A stretch of DNA of 39,886 nt from Anaerolineae bacterium (GCA_014382605.1 JACNJM010000161.1:12812-52697), one strand, 5' to 3'. Positions 31,188-39,214 are shown, counted from the stretch's first letter. Translations and numbers: made by a program. The notes: generated from the letters alone by a model not told the origin.

Positions 31188-31523
31188 CTAACTGAGCAAA
31201 TCCAGTAAATCGCGCACTTCATCCAACTGGCTCTGCTGGCTACGAATAACCTGCACAGGTCTTTCGTCTACAGACAGGCGGATAATCGTAATCTCGCGAA
31301 TAGCGGATAACAAAGCACATAATAAACAACGCCGATTCCAGTCCACTTCCGACGAGTTCAATACCACTGCCGATGGCTGGAGTTTTACAATCTGTTCAAT
31401 ATATTCTTGTTCTTGTGGATCAATGAAGTGAAACGCCACTCGCTCGGGGAATTGCTCAAAACGGCTGGCAACACCCTGGGAGAATAACGAATGTTTTGAC
31501 AGAATTACTACTTGCTTACGCAT
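31188..31523 (-). CDS. Stand-alone degenerate receiver-like protein
   Basis: The ATG at 31523 follows AAGGA; an overlapping GTG at 31526 is possible. The 111-residue protein starts MRKQVVILSKHSLFSQGVASRFEQF, which parallels the first strand and helix of NarL-type receivers (for example MRVLVADDHSLFRDGITSLL in the regulator at 31951). Ser-Lys replaces the paired acidic residues, and no Asp sits at the phosphorylation position (AVVLNSSEVDWN). It cannot be phosphorylated in the normal way. It lies upstream of the decaheme gene and downstream of the two-component pair. A regulatory or partner-binding role is inferred. Confidence 0.7.
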   Translation of the reverse strand: MRKQVVILSKHSLFSQGVASRFEQFPERVAFHFIDPQEQEYIEQIVKLQPSAVVLNSSEVDWNRRCLLCALLSAIREITIIRLSVDERPVQVIRSQQSQLDEVRDLLDLLS

Positions 31524-31629
31524 CACATTCCTTCACGATCAACAAAACTATGGGAATCGGAGTTCCCACTCGTGAAAATATTAACGCAAGATGAGTAGAT
31601 GCGTCATACCCCCAGGGATGATTCATTAC

Positions 31630-31666
31630 ACTCTTTTGAGTAGTATCAATACCTATTCAAAAGGGT
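31630..31666. promoter_or_regulatory. Long imperfect dyad upstream of the pseudo-receiver gene
   Basis: ACTCTTTTGAGTAG (31630-31643) faces CTATTCAAAAGGGT (31653-31666) with two mismatches, around TATCAATAC. Such a dyad about 110 bases upstream of the 31523 start could be an operator. The binding protein is unknown; the response regulator encoded next door is one candidate. No other feature was seen at 31667-31758. Confidence 0.45.
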
Positions 31667-31758
31667 AGCAAAGCATGACTTTTATCAGGACAAACGGGAA
31701 TATATAGAAAGTTTTTGCGATTTTGTAATCATCAAGAGAAGTGTAAACACAAACGTTT

Positions 31759-31828
31759 TCACGCAAAGGCGCCAAGTCGCCAAGAAATAAGAGAGAAAAC
31801 AGCTTTGCGGCTCTGCGTCTTTGCGTGA
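31759..31828. repeat. Dispersed-type inverted repeat with GCAAAG/CTTTGC arms
   Basis: TCACGCAAAGGCGCCAAGTC (start of a 26-base arm, 31759-31784) pairs with the 26-base arm 31803-31828 ending CTTTGCGTGA, with six mismatches. The internal CGC-rich pattern repeats every seven bases or so (CGCAAAG, CGCCAAG, CGCCAAG). Elements with this wording are familiar as short intergenic repeats in many bacteria. It fills part of the 427-base gap between the pseudo-receiver and response regulator genes; 31829-31950 holds nothing else recognisable. Confidence 0.7.
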
Positions 31829-31950
31829 GATGTGTTCATACTACATTGACCAGTACAAAGTTTTTGCGATTTCCCCCTAAAAAGTTCTTTCGACATTTTC
31901 TTTGGTCAAAACAAACCACAAAAATTACTTCCCAAATGGAGATATGCACA

Positions 31951-32592
31951 CTAACTGCCTCTACGGATAATCCCCTTGCTAATGGCGTAAGTTACTGCCT
32001 CGGTACGATTTTTTGCCCCTAATTTCTGCAAGATATTGCGCAAATGATATTTCACTGTATTCTCGCTAATAAAGAGAGCGCTGGCAATATCGCGATTGGC
32101 CATGCCATCCCCTACTTTTTCGAGCACTTCCAATTCGCGATCGGTGAGTTCGTTCGCATCACCCATCGTTTGCTGTGCCATTTTTTGAAATCGATTCATC
32201 AAACGTGCCGCCGTTTTGCGGGTAATCGCTGCATCGCCGCGCTCGACACCTTGCAACATTTCAATAAAATCCTGAGCCTGCAAATCTTTCAGCAAATATC
32301 CATCCGCGCCGCGCTCTATGGCCGCGAAAAGATCACGATCATCATTGGATACAGTCAGGATCACCACGCTGATCTCCGGGAACTCGGCCTTAATCCTGTC
32401 GAGGGCTTCCAGGCCGCCCATCTCGGGCATATCAATATCAAGCAAAACCAGATCAGGCTGTAGCTGGCGCGTGGCTTCCAGCGCTGTGTGGCCATCGCCA
32501 ACCTGAGCCACCACCTGATACCCGGCAGCTTCCAGCAAACTGGTGATGCCATCTCGAAATAAAGAATGATCGTCGGCGACTAAAACTCGCAT
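31951..32592 (-). CDS. NarL/FixJ-type response regulator
   Basis: The 213-residue protein has a receiver domain (Asp7, Asp8, phosphoacceptor Asp52 in LLDIDMPEMGG, Thr80 in ILTVS, Lys102 in YLLKD) and a LuxR-type helix-turn-helix (about 148-210: LTDRELEVLEKVGDGMANRDIASALFISENTVKYHLRNIL). It starts 2 bases after the stop of the histidine kinase gene, its obvious partner. The targets are not visible; adjacent multiheme cytochrome genes are likely candidates. Confidence 0.95.
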   Translation of the reverse strand: MRVLVADDHSLFRDGITSLLEAAGYQVVAQVGDGHTALEATRQLQPDLVLLDIDMPEMGGLEALDRIKAEFPEISVVILTVSNDDRDLFAAIERGADGYLLKDLQAQDFIEMLQGVERGDAAITRKTAARLMNRFQKMAQQTMGDANELTDRELEVLEKVGDGMANRDIASALFISENTVKYHLRNILQKLGAKNRTEAVTYAISKGIIRRGS

Positions 32593-32594
32593 GG

Positions 32595-34082
32595 TTACGT
32601 TCCGTTTTTGGGGCGCGGCATTTGCAAAAGAATCCGAGCGCCCTCACCTGGGGCAGATACAACCGTTAACACCGCCTGAATAGATTTGGCGCGCTCTTGC
32701 ATCGTAGCCAGGCCAAATTGTTGGCTATCCATCTGTTTCTGAACCTCAAAACCGCAGCCATCATCCCGAATTTCAAGCAAAATCTGTTCGGGCTGGCAAT
32801 CCAAAATCACCCAGACACTCTCCGCATGGGCGTGTTTGCGGATATTCGAGAGCGCCTCTTGCACAATGCGCAGCAGGTGCAGCACAACTTCCGGATGCAA
32901 AACACCTTCACAATTCGCAACCAGTTCAAGTTGCACAGGCAAGTCGCTCAAAAGGTTGAAACGCGCCACATACTCACGCAACGCAGCCGGAAGGTCAGCA
33001 TCGACGCCGCCCGCCACCCTCAAGCCCAATATAGCATCACGCACATCCACCGAAACGCCGCGAGCGGCTTCTTCTAACTGAAGCAAATGCTGTTCAGCCG
33101 CACCTATTTTTCCTTGCTGAAGCATCAAGCGAACCGCTACAGCCTTCGTGTTCACATAGCCCAAAACTTGCGCGATGCCATCGTGCAATTCGCGCGCAAT
33201 GCGTTCGCGCTCTTCGACAATGGCACGCTGGCGCAGTTTGCTGCGCTCATCTTGCGCGCGGGTGTAATCTTCAATATCCTCAGCCATCTGATTGAAAGTA
33301 TCGGCGAGTTGGCATATTTCATCTGCCATTTGAGAATCTTTAATAATGCGCGTCGAATACTCGCCCGCGGCATAGGCAGCAATCGGTTCACGGAACGCTT
33401 CGATGCGCCGTACAACCAGATGACTGACGAGGGCATAAACCCCAATCGCGAACAGGCCAGTGAGTACAAATACCAGCCCCAGGCTCAAACCCAAATGATT
33501 AAGCAATGTTTGGCGCAATTCTTCCAGCGAAATATCAATCATCAACACCCCCATGTGATGCGCATCCTCTTCCGAACAATCCGGGCAGTCTAGCGGGATA
33601 ATGATCGGCGTAGATACCCGAAAAGTATATTCACTATTTTTAAGATCAATCGTACGGGGGCGCGCTTCCGGCGGATATTGGTGACAAACCCAACACTCCG
33701 GAGCATTTTGGTCCAATGCCATATACCGCGCAATGCCGTGTTCGCCCGATTTCAAAACTGTTCCATCGCTGCTAACAATTTGAATCTCGCGCACATTTTC
33801 CATCTGGCTCACATCAGCAAGAATAGTGAGCATGTGTTCATCATCACCAGTTTCAAAAGCGTGGGCGATGCTGCTTTCGAGAGCATCACCCAATTGAATA
33901 GCCGCCAGGCGCGCATATTCATCGAGATGTTGAATTTCGCGCCAGTAATATAACCCACTCAGCATCAGCAGAATCACAAAAACCGGCAGCGCAATTCCCA
34001 AAGCTACCCGCGCCCGCAAACTGGTGCGAACAGCCGGGTATTGGCGCTGGAATGCGGAAAATGCTTGTCGCAGGCGAGTCAT
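32595..34082 (-). CDS. Histidine kinase with a heme c (CxxCH) extracytoplasmic sensor domain
   Basis: The 495-residue kinase has two transmembrane helices (about 26-46 and 198-222) bracketing an extracytoplasmic domain of about 150 residues. That domain carries a c-type heme motif Cys130-Trp-Val-Cys133-His134 (PECWVCHQYPPEARP) and a second Cys pair (Cys166, Cys169). Next come a HAMP linker, a HisKA_3 dimer helix with His300 (ARELHDGIAQVLG) and an ATPase domain (N-box VQEALSNIRKHAHA, G-box DDGCGF, and GLATMQERA). Extracytoplasmic heme c sensors are known in Geobacter chemoreceptors and kinases. The response regulator gene follows after 2 bases, and a zinc-ribbon membrane protein gene precedes it by 9. 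Confidence 0.95.
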   Translation of the reverse strand: MTRLRQAFSAFQRQYPAVRTSLRARVALGIALPVFVILLMLSGLYYWREIQHLDEYARLAAIQLGDALESSIAHAFETGDDEHMLTILADVSQMENVREIQIVSSDGTVLKSGEHGIARYMALDQNAPECWVCHQYPPEARPRTIDLKNSEYTFRVSTPIIIPLDCPDCSEEDAHHMGVLMIDISLEELRQTLLNHLGLSLGLVFVLTGLFAIGVYALVSHLVVRRIEAFREPIAAYAAGEYSTRIIKDSQMADEICQLADTFNQMAEDIEDYTRAQDERSKLRQRAIVEERERIARELHDGIAQVLGYVNTKAVAVRLMLQQGKIGAAEQHLLQLEEAARGVSVDVRDAILGLRVAGGVDADLPAALREYVARFNLLSDLPVQLELVANCEGVLHPEVVLHLLRIVQEALSNIRKHAHAESVWVILDCQPEQILLEIRDDGCGFEVQKQMDSQQFGLATMQERAKSIQAVLTVVSAPGEGARILLQMPRPKNGT

Positions 34083-34091
34083 CGAACCGAT

Positions 34092-35003
34092 TCAGGAACG
34101 CAACCGCTCACCACAAGCGCGACAGAAGCGATCAGTCCCCGAGGCGCGTTTACCGCATTGATGACAGTAAGCGGACTCGCCCGAAGCTGGCGCGCCCCCA
34201 CCAGCGGGGTTTCTACGCCCGCGGCCGGTCGGCCTTGAACTGGGTGCGTTTTTTTGCCCGGATTGCCAATACCACACGATGCCGCCCACCACCAAAAGCA
34301 CACCGGCGGCGCCCAGCAGCCAGGGCAGCAGATTCATGAAGTTGATATCCTGCAACCCCCCGGGGTTATTGATCGGCTCGCTGGCCTGCACCGGGAAACT
34401 CTCTACGCTGAGGGTGTCATCGCTCTTCTGATAATCCACCTTCACGCTGACAGTATCGCCCGCTTTTGGCGCGCCAATTTCCATAATATAGTAATTCAGC
34501 CCGTCTGAACCCGGCTGAAATTCGCCCAGGCTCGGCTCAATGCCCATGTCGCTGGCGCGTACCGGCTGCTGCACCAAGATTACCATCTCATCAACTGCGT
34601 AATCGGCATTCCAGGTGAATTCGTAATGGCGGGCAGTATCAACTTTTTCGAGTTGGGGATCATAATACTCCAACTGTAAATCGATGGCTGTCGCCGTCAC
34701 CGTAATATATGCCCACTGCCCTTCTACCCGCAGATCGTATACGGCGTTAAGCAAAGCGCCATCGGGCTGGCGCGAGGCGACCGCGTTAGGATCACCCACC
34801 GCAGCAGGAATGCGAAAAGTCACGTCTACGGGCAGGGTCACTTCAGGGGCTAATTGCGCCCGCAAGATGACCAACATCTCTGAGCGGTCATATTCGGGCC
34901 ACAGATCTACCTGTAAATAAGCCAGGCGAACAGTGTCTTGCGCCTGAACGCCGAAGGGAATTAGCAAAACCAACAATACAGCAAAAATCAAGCATCGTTT
35001 CAT
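34092..35003 (-). CDS. Signal-peptide membrane protein with C-terminal zinc ribbon
   Basis: The 303-residue protein has a signal peptide (1-21), a beta-rich extracytoplasmic region (about 25-215), one transmembrane helix (about 225-247), a basic Gly-Arg-Pro linker and a cytoplasmic double zinc ribbon (YCHQCGKRASGTDRFCRACGE). GAGG precedes the ATG. The layout (outside domain, helix, zinc ribbon inside) suggests a ligand-sensing or scaffolding protein. It is the first gene of the three-gene operon with the heme-sensor kinase and response regulator. I do not recognise its extracytoplasmic domain. Confidence 0.75.
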   Translation of the reverse strand: MKRCLIFAVLLVLLIPFGVQAQDTVRLAYLQVDLWPEYDRSEMLVILRAQLAPEVTLPVDVTFRIPAAVGDPNAVASRQPDGALLNAVYDLRVEGQWAYITVTATAIDLQLEYYDPQLEKVDTARHYEFTWNADYAVDEMVILVQQPVRASDMGIEPSLGEFQPGSDGLNYYIMEIGAPKAGDTVSVKVDYQKSDDTLSVESFPVQASEPINNPGGLQDINFMNLLPWLLGAAGVLLVVGGIVWYWQSGQKNAPSSRPTGRGRRNPAGGGAPASGESAYCHQCGKRASGTDRFCRACGERLRS

Positions 35004-35110
35004 AACGAACCTCGCAGAATTATGTAGGGCTTATGCAACATGATGAAAAGTATCCCGAAAATTGGGGGGTGCAAGCCCTGCTAAGAAGATTGTTAAATCG
35101 TTAAAAACTT

Positions 35111-35136
35111 GTCATTCTGAACCGAAGCGCAGAATC
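35111..35136. repeat. GTCATTCTGA...CAGAATC dispersed hairpin
   Basis: ATTCTG (35114-35119) pairs with CAGAAT (35130-35135) around an AACCGAAGCG loop. The wording is that of a very common short intergenic repeat. It lies in the 165-base gap between the ATPase end and the zinc-ribbon gene start. Confidence 0.5.
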
Positions 35137-35168
35137 AATAATACCATGAGAGAAAGGGAGTCAACGAG

Positions 35169-35969
35169 TCACCCGATGGCAACGCGCAGATGTTGGGCAA
35201 GCGCGCCGAAATGCGGCGTGTAGCGCAAACTTTCTTCCCGCGGGCGTGGCAGGTCGACACTCACATCCAAGCGGATAGTTGCGGGGCGCGGCCCCAGCAC
35301 CAGCACCCGGTCGGCCAGGTATACCGCTTCGTCAATCGCATGAGTCACCATAATAATCGTTTTGCGCTCCATCCGGCTCCCGTTGCGCGCATTTCCGCGA
35401 GCGTCAATTGCAATGCGCAGCAATTCAGCTCCCATCTGTTCGCGCGTCAGCGCATCCAGCGCGCCAAAGGGTTCATCCAGCAGCAGTACATCGGGATCAT
35501 GCACCAGGGCGCGCGCAATCGCCACACGCTGCGCCATCCCCCCTGAAAGATCGCGCGGCAGCCAATCGGCAAAGCCTTGCAGGCCTACCAATTCAATCAA
35601 TTCATGAACCCGGGGCGCAATTTCGCTATCCGGCGCGCCCTGCAATTCCAGGGGCAGGGCAATATTGGCAAATACGGTGCGCCAGGGCATCAGATTGGCA
35701 TTTTGGAAAACAAAGCCCACCCCACGGCGCGGCCCTTGCAACGCTTCGCCGCGAAACAACACTTCGCCATCCGTGGGAGCCAGCAATCCACCCAAAACGC
35801 GCAGCAATGTGCTTTTGCCACATCCCGAAGGGCCAAGCACACCCACAAATTCCTGGCGCTCCACCGTAAAAGAGAGCGGATTCAAAACTTGCAGGTCACC
35901 GTTCGCATCTGAAAAAGTGACCTGCAAGTCTTTCACCGAGAGAATCGGCTCATTCTTCGACAAAGTCAT
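35169..35969 (-). CDS. ABC transporter ATP-binding protein (riboflavin importer candidate)
   Basis: The start at 35969 overlaps the substrate-binding-protein gene by 20 bases; a further upstream start at 36005 would overlap more. The 266-residue ATPase is of the nitrate/taurine/thiamine importer type: Walker A (GPSGCGKST), Q-loop (FQNANLMPWRTV), signature (LSGGMAQRVAIARAL), Walker B (VLLLDEPFGALD) and H-loop (VTHAIDEA). A basic insert (DARGNARNGSRMERK) precedes the H-loop. It is the third gene of the riboswitch-led operon and would power the permease at 37020. Confidence 0.9.
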   Translation of the reverse strand: MTLSKNEPILSVKDLQVTFSDANGDLQVLNPLSFTVERQEFVGVLGPSGCGKSTLLRVLGGLLAPTDGEVLFRGEALQGPRRGVGFVFQNANLMPWRTVFANIALPLELQGAPDSEIAPRVHELIELVGLQGFADWLPRDLSGGMAQRVAIARALVHDPDVLLLDEPFGALDALTREQMGAELLRIAIDARGNARNGSRMERKTIIMVTHAIDEAVYLADRVLVLGPRPATIRLDVSVDLPRPREESLRYTPHFGALAQHLRVAIG

Positions 35970-36945
35970 TGGTAAAAGCGGATTCCAAATCCAGCGGCGC
36001 GTCAATCAACTGCATATCCAGCAGTACCGCTTGCATATTTTCCCAGGCCTGAAGATCAGAATAGCCAATGGGTTCACGCTGATAGAGCGCAATAGATGCG
36101 CGTAGAATGTCGAGTTGTACGTGAATGTCGGCATCTTCAAGACCATCGACATATTTTTTGGCAATCTCATAGGCATCTTCGGGGTGTGCTATCGTGTAAC
36201 GTATCCCGCTGAGGGTGGCTTGCACCATACCGCGTACCAATTCCGGATTGTTGGCAATAGTGGTTTCATTGGTCAATAATCCGTTAGAGACCAGGTGCGC
36301 ATAATCGGCCACGGCAATTACATCCACATCGTAGCCCTGTGCCTGCAACTGAATCGGCTCGTTGGCAATATAGCCCACCACAGCGTCTTCTTGCCCGGCG
36401 ACCAGGGCTTCTACCTGATTGAAGCCAATCGAGTCAAGAGTCAGGTCGCTCTCCTGCAATCCGGCGGTAGCCAACAACGCCCGCAAGCCAATATAGTTGG
36501 CCCCAAATGGCCCCGGCAACCCAACGCGTTTTCCGGCGAGGTCTGCCGGTTCGGTGATGCCATCTTCGGTCATGGCAACCACCGCCACGGGGTAGTCGCC
36601 GTACCAGGCCATTGTATACACAACCGGCAACCCTTGATTGCGCGCCATCAGCACCTGTTCCCCGGAAACAACGGAAAACTGAACTTCATCCGCGCCAACC
36701 AGGGCAACCCCATCGGTCTCGAAACTATAATCAAACTCAATTTCGATACCCGCTTTCTCGTAGAAGCCCAATTCGACGGCCACATAAAAGGGCGTGTACT
36801 GCACATTGGGAATATAGCCCATCGGCAGACGGATGTGCGCTAGCTCCTGTGAGGTGGGCGCGACCTGCTCCGGGGCTGGCGCGGCCTGACAGGCGGTGAG
36901 CATCAGCCCGAGGATGAGTGTGATTGAAAGAGCGATCTTTTTCAT
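35950..36945 (-). CDS. ribY: NMT1/THI5-type substrate-binding lipoprotein (RibY-like)
   Basis: The 331-residue lipoprotein (lipobox LTAC, Cys19) has the NMT1/THI5 fold: IRLPMGYIPNVQYTPFYVAVELGFYEKAGIEIEF at the start and VKRVGLPGPFG-like hinge region, ending with a helix that leads to the LEDADIHVQLDIL part. AGGAGAA precedes the ATG. Proteins of this family bind thiamine precursors or, in Chloroflexi, riboflavin (RibY). The FMN riboswitch upstream of the operon makes riboflavin the natural ligand. This substrate is inferred from the regulation, not from binding residues. Confidence 0.88.
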   Translation of the reverse strand: MKKIALSITLILGLMLTACQAAPAPEQVAPTSQELAHIRLPMGYIPNVQYTPFYVAVELGFYEKAGIEIEFDYSFETDGVALVGADEVQFSVVSGEQVLMARNQGLPVVYTMAWYGDYPVAVVAMTEDGITEPADLAGKRVGLPGPFGANYIGLRALLATAGLQESDLTLDSIGFNQVEALVAGQEDAVVGYIANEPIQLQAQGYDVDVIAVADYAHLVSNGLLTNETTIANNPELVRGMVQATLSGIRYTIAHPEDAYEIAKKYVDGLEDADIHVQLDILRASIALYQREPIGYSDLQAWENMQAVLLDMQLIDAPLDLESAFTNDFVEE

Positions 36946-36977
36946 ATGAAGTTCTCCTGTTTTAATTTTTGACCGAA

Positions 36978-37028
36978 GACGGAAGACCGGAGACTGGGCG
37001 TTCGGTCATCGGTCTCCCGTCATCCGTC
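36978..37028. repeat. Imperfect inverted repeat at the end of the permease gene
   Basis: GACGGAAGACCGGAGAC (36978-36994) pairs with GTCTCCCGTCATCCGTC (37012-37028) with two mismatches. It overlaps the last codons of the permease gene. It may be a short intergenic hairpin in the operon between the permease and binding-protein genes. Confidence 0.6.
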
Positions 37029-37790
37029 TTTTGTTTCACGTCGCTGCCAGGCCAACAGATGGTTTTCTAAAGCCACGACCAGCCCATACAGCGCCAGCGC
37101 CAGCGCAACTAATACAAAAACAGCTACAAATACCAGGGCGGTATCATACATGCCGCGCCCTACATTGATGAGAAATCCCAACCCGCGATCCGCGCCCACA
37201 AATTCACCCACCACCGCGCCGATCACCGCCAATGTTGCGCCCACGCGCAGCCCACCCAGAAATACGGGCATTGCAGCGGGAACTTCCAGGTGGCGCAATA
37301 TTTGCCAGCGCGTGGCCTGGAGTGAGCGCATCAGGGCGTATAAATCTTCGGGGACGGCGCGCACCCCAACGATCGTGTTGATCAACACTGGAAAGAAAAC
37401 AATCAGCGCGGCGATAAGCACCTTCGAGAGCAGTCCCGGCCCCAGCCAGATTACAAGCAGCGGGGCAACCGCAACCATCGGCACCGACTGACTGGCAACA
37501 ATATACGGGGCCAGAAATCGCTCGACCGGGCGCGATTTCGCCAGTAGATAACCTGTCAGCGTGGCAAGAATTAACCCTAACGACAAACCCAGCAATACTT
37601 CAAACAGGGTCACTCCCAAATGACGCAACAGGCTGCCATCTTCCAGGATTTGCATAAAGCGGCGCGCTACATTCCCCGGCGATGGCAGCACAAAAGCCGG
37701 TAAGTCAGCTGTCCACACGATCAACTGCCAAAGCAGCAACATCCCGAGCAGCGAAACGATCACAAAAATGACGCGCTGTGTATCTTTCAT
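37020..37790 (-). CDS. ribX: ABC transporter permease (RibX-like)
   Basis: The 256-residue protein has six transmembrane helices and the importer permease EAA-type loop (MRSLQATRWQILRHLEVPAAMPVFLGGLRVGATLAVIGAVV) of the binding-protein-dependent nitrate/taurine/thiamine type. It is the first gene after the FMN riboswitch leader and is followed by the binding protein and ATPase. A RibX role (riboflavin uptake) is inferred from that leader. The ribosome site is weak (AGGG). The stop lies inside an inverted repeat. Confidence 0.9.
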   Translation of the reverse strand: MKDTQRVIFVIVSLLGMLLLWQLIVWTADLPAFVLPSPGNVARRFMQILEDGSLLRHLGVTLFEVLLGLSLGLILATLTGYLLAKSRPVERFLAPYIVASQSVPMVAVAPLLVIWLGPGLLSKVLIAALIVFFPVLINTIVGVRAVPEDLYALMRSLQATRWQILRHLEVPAAMPVFLGGLRVGATLAVIGAVVGEFVGADRGLGFLINVGRGMYDTALVFVAVFVLVALALALYGLVVALENHLLAWQRRETKDG

Positions 37791-37857
37791 GATTAACCCT
37801 GATTGACTGACAAACTTATCAAACTTCAGGCCTTACGCACTTGCGATAGAAGAAGCC

Positions 37858-37908
37858 CGAAAATAGGGGTGCATGGGGTGCTACGCACCCCATGCACCCC
37901 TATTTTCG
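37858..37908. repeat. Perfect 24-bp hairpin in the leader of the permease operon
   Basis: The arms at 37858-37881 and 37885-37908 are exact inverted repeats around a 3-base loop, with a core of GGGGTGCATGGGGTGC. On the minus strand only AAATAGGGG-type A/T ends flank it, followed by no clean T-run. It lies 68 bases before the permease gene. It may be a dispersed hairpin or a further attenuator. Confidence 0.7.
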
Positions 37909-37946
37909 TTAATTTTTTTAACGAACTGTGTAACTCCCAAGTATTA

Positions 37947-37975
37947 CAAAAAAAGCCCCGATCTAAACCGGGGCT
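37947..37975 (-). terminator. Terminator hairpin in the riboswitch leader
   Basis: Read on the minus strand, AGCCCCG/CGGGGCT forms a 7-bp stem with an 8-base loop, followed by TTTTTTT (37947-37953). It is the second terminator between the riboswitch and the permease gene, so full read-through needs both to be suppressed. Confidence 0.75.
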
Positions 37976-38056
37976 GAAGGAGTCAAATAACCTCCGCACT
38001 TCAGTATAAGGTCAACTGAAGTGGTCAAAGCGCAACAAGAACACTCGCTTTGACGC

Positions 38057-38084
38057 AAAACCCCGAAAACGAACGTTTCCGGGG
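38057..38084 (-). terminator. Expression-platform terminator of the FMN riboswitch
   Basis: CCCCGGAAACG pairs with CGTTTTCGGGG on the minus strand (one G-U), then TTTT. It directly follows the riboswitch by about 45 bases. FMN binding would favour this stem and stop transcription. Confidence 0.75.
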
Positions 38085-38127
38085 CAACTAAGCAACCACT
38101 TTAGCCCACTGCGGGCATCAATAGCTG

Positions 38128-38245
38128 ATTCACCTTCTTCCATCCGGACTTTACCGTCGGTTCCGGAATTACACCGGATCATGCGCTTAAGTGCGCTCGC
38201 GGACTTTACCGCCGGTCGGGAATTGCACCCTGCCCCGAAGATGAT
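38128..38245 (-). promoter_or_regulatory. FMN riboswitch (RFN element)
   Basis: The minus strand reads CTTCGGGGCAGGGTG, then CAATTCCCGACCGGCGGTAA, a GTCCGCGAGCG block, a variable hairpin, then CCGGTGTAATTCCGGAACCG, ACGGTAAAGTCCGGATGG and AAGAAGG. These are the conserved RFN blocks in the right order. FMN riboswitches control riboflavin synthesis or uptake genes, usually by transcription termination. Here the next genes are ABC importer genes. A promoter precedes and a terminator follows it. Confidence 0.95.
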
Positions 38246-38261
38246 ATTCAATTGTGGAAGG

Positions 38262-38290
38262 ATTATAACCGTTCCAAAATTCACAGTCAA
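38262..38290 (-). promoter_or_regulatory. Consensus promoter of the riboswitch operon
   Basis: On the minus strand TTGACT (38285-38290) and TATAAT (38262-38267) are separated by 17 bases. The predicted start site is near 38255, about 10 bases before the riboswitch. Confidence 0.85.
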
Positions 38291-38359
38291 CAGGACAAAA
38301 AGCATGAACAAGGCTTTGAAAAAGCCGTGGCGTTGGCGACTGCCAGTCGCAACCGATTC

Positions 38360-39208
38360 TTACGGGGCAGTTTCAACCGGTGCCAGAAAATAATTGGTTC
38401 CAGATGCAGGGGCTTCTGCCGTCCAGCCGGTAGCTCCATTTTCACGCTCAAGCTGCCACCACAGGTAGGTTCCATCGCAAAAAGTGTCGCCAAGCACATT
38501 CACTTGTTCGCCGGGCAACATTGTTGCTACCCAATTATTCCCTATTCCGGGCGATGAACGGAAATTAACATTCGTAAGCACTTCGGCTTGTCCACCGGGA
38601 ACCAGCCGGGGTGGGGAGGCCTGTGAACATTCGGCAATAACAACTGCTTCTTCCGTGGGGGCAGGTTCCTCGGCTACGACTTCTTCTTGGGGAACGGCTA
38701 GCCAGGCATGGCTTTCTACATCCCAGTAGTATTTTGCCGCATAACTATCGTCAAATAACACCCAATCGTACTCACCCTCAGACGATAGCTGCAGATCAGT
38801 CATGTCACCGGGGATCACTGGAACCCAGCCGTTTCCAGCCTCGTTAAGTTGATATAGCTGATTTCCATCGGCATCGAGGACGAAACCGCTTTCGGAGTCG
38901 TAAGCGAGGCCTGCGCTTGGTTCGGGAAGGGGCGGCAGTTCCACCTCGGGGGTGGGTTGCATATCTTCGGCGGGGGTTTCTGGCTCGACGGGTTCGGGTT
39001 GCTGGGTGGGTTCAGGCGCATCCGTGGACACAGGAACAACTTCGGTTTCAGCCGCGGCAACTTCGGCAGTCTCGGCGGGTGGCGCTGCGGGGGCCGCGAC
39101 CTCACCTTTGGGGAGAGTCAAGCCCAGAGCGACTACCGCCAGCAGCAGCACAATCGCAACGATCAGCTTAAAACTATCATACGAAATAAATCCACGCTTC
39201 GCTTCCAT
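38360..39208 (-). CDS. Membrane protein with an SH3b domain
   Basis: The 282-residue protein has one transmembrane helix (about residues 14-32), a long Pro/Glu/Ala-rich linker (about 35-95), a repeat-like middle region (YDSESGFVLDADGNQLYQLN; YDWVLFDDSYAAKYYWDVESHAW) and a bacterial SH3 domain (about 205-280: GQAEVLTNVNFRSSPGIGNNWVATMLPGEQVNVLG). SH3b domains bind cell-envelope peptides or sugars. It starts 6 bases after the helix-hairpin-helix gene, so the two form an operon. It stops just before the riboswitch promoter region. Confidence 0.82.
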   Translation of the reverse strand: MEAKRGFISYDSFKLIVAIVLLLAVVALGLTLPKGEVAAPAAPPAETAEVAAAETEVVPVSTDAPEPTQQPEPVEPETPAEDMQPTPEVELPPLPEPSAGLAYDSESGFVLDADGNQLYQLNEAGNGWVPVIPGDMTDLQLSSEGEYDWVLFDDSYAAKYYWDVESHAWLAVPQEEVVAEEPAPTEEAVVIAECSQASPPRLVPGGQAEVLTNVNFRSSPGIGNNWVATMLPGEQVNVLGDTFCDGTYLWWQLERENGATGWTAEAPASGTNYFLAPVETAP

Positions 39209-39214
39209 ATTGGT

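Noticed and set aside
38012-38311. A 99-codon minus-strand frame across the riboswitch
   Set aside because: It overlaps the conserved FMN riboswitch, its promoter and terminator, and has no ribosome site or family resemblance.
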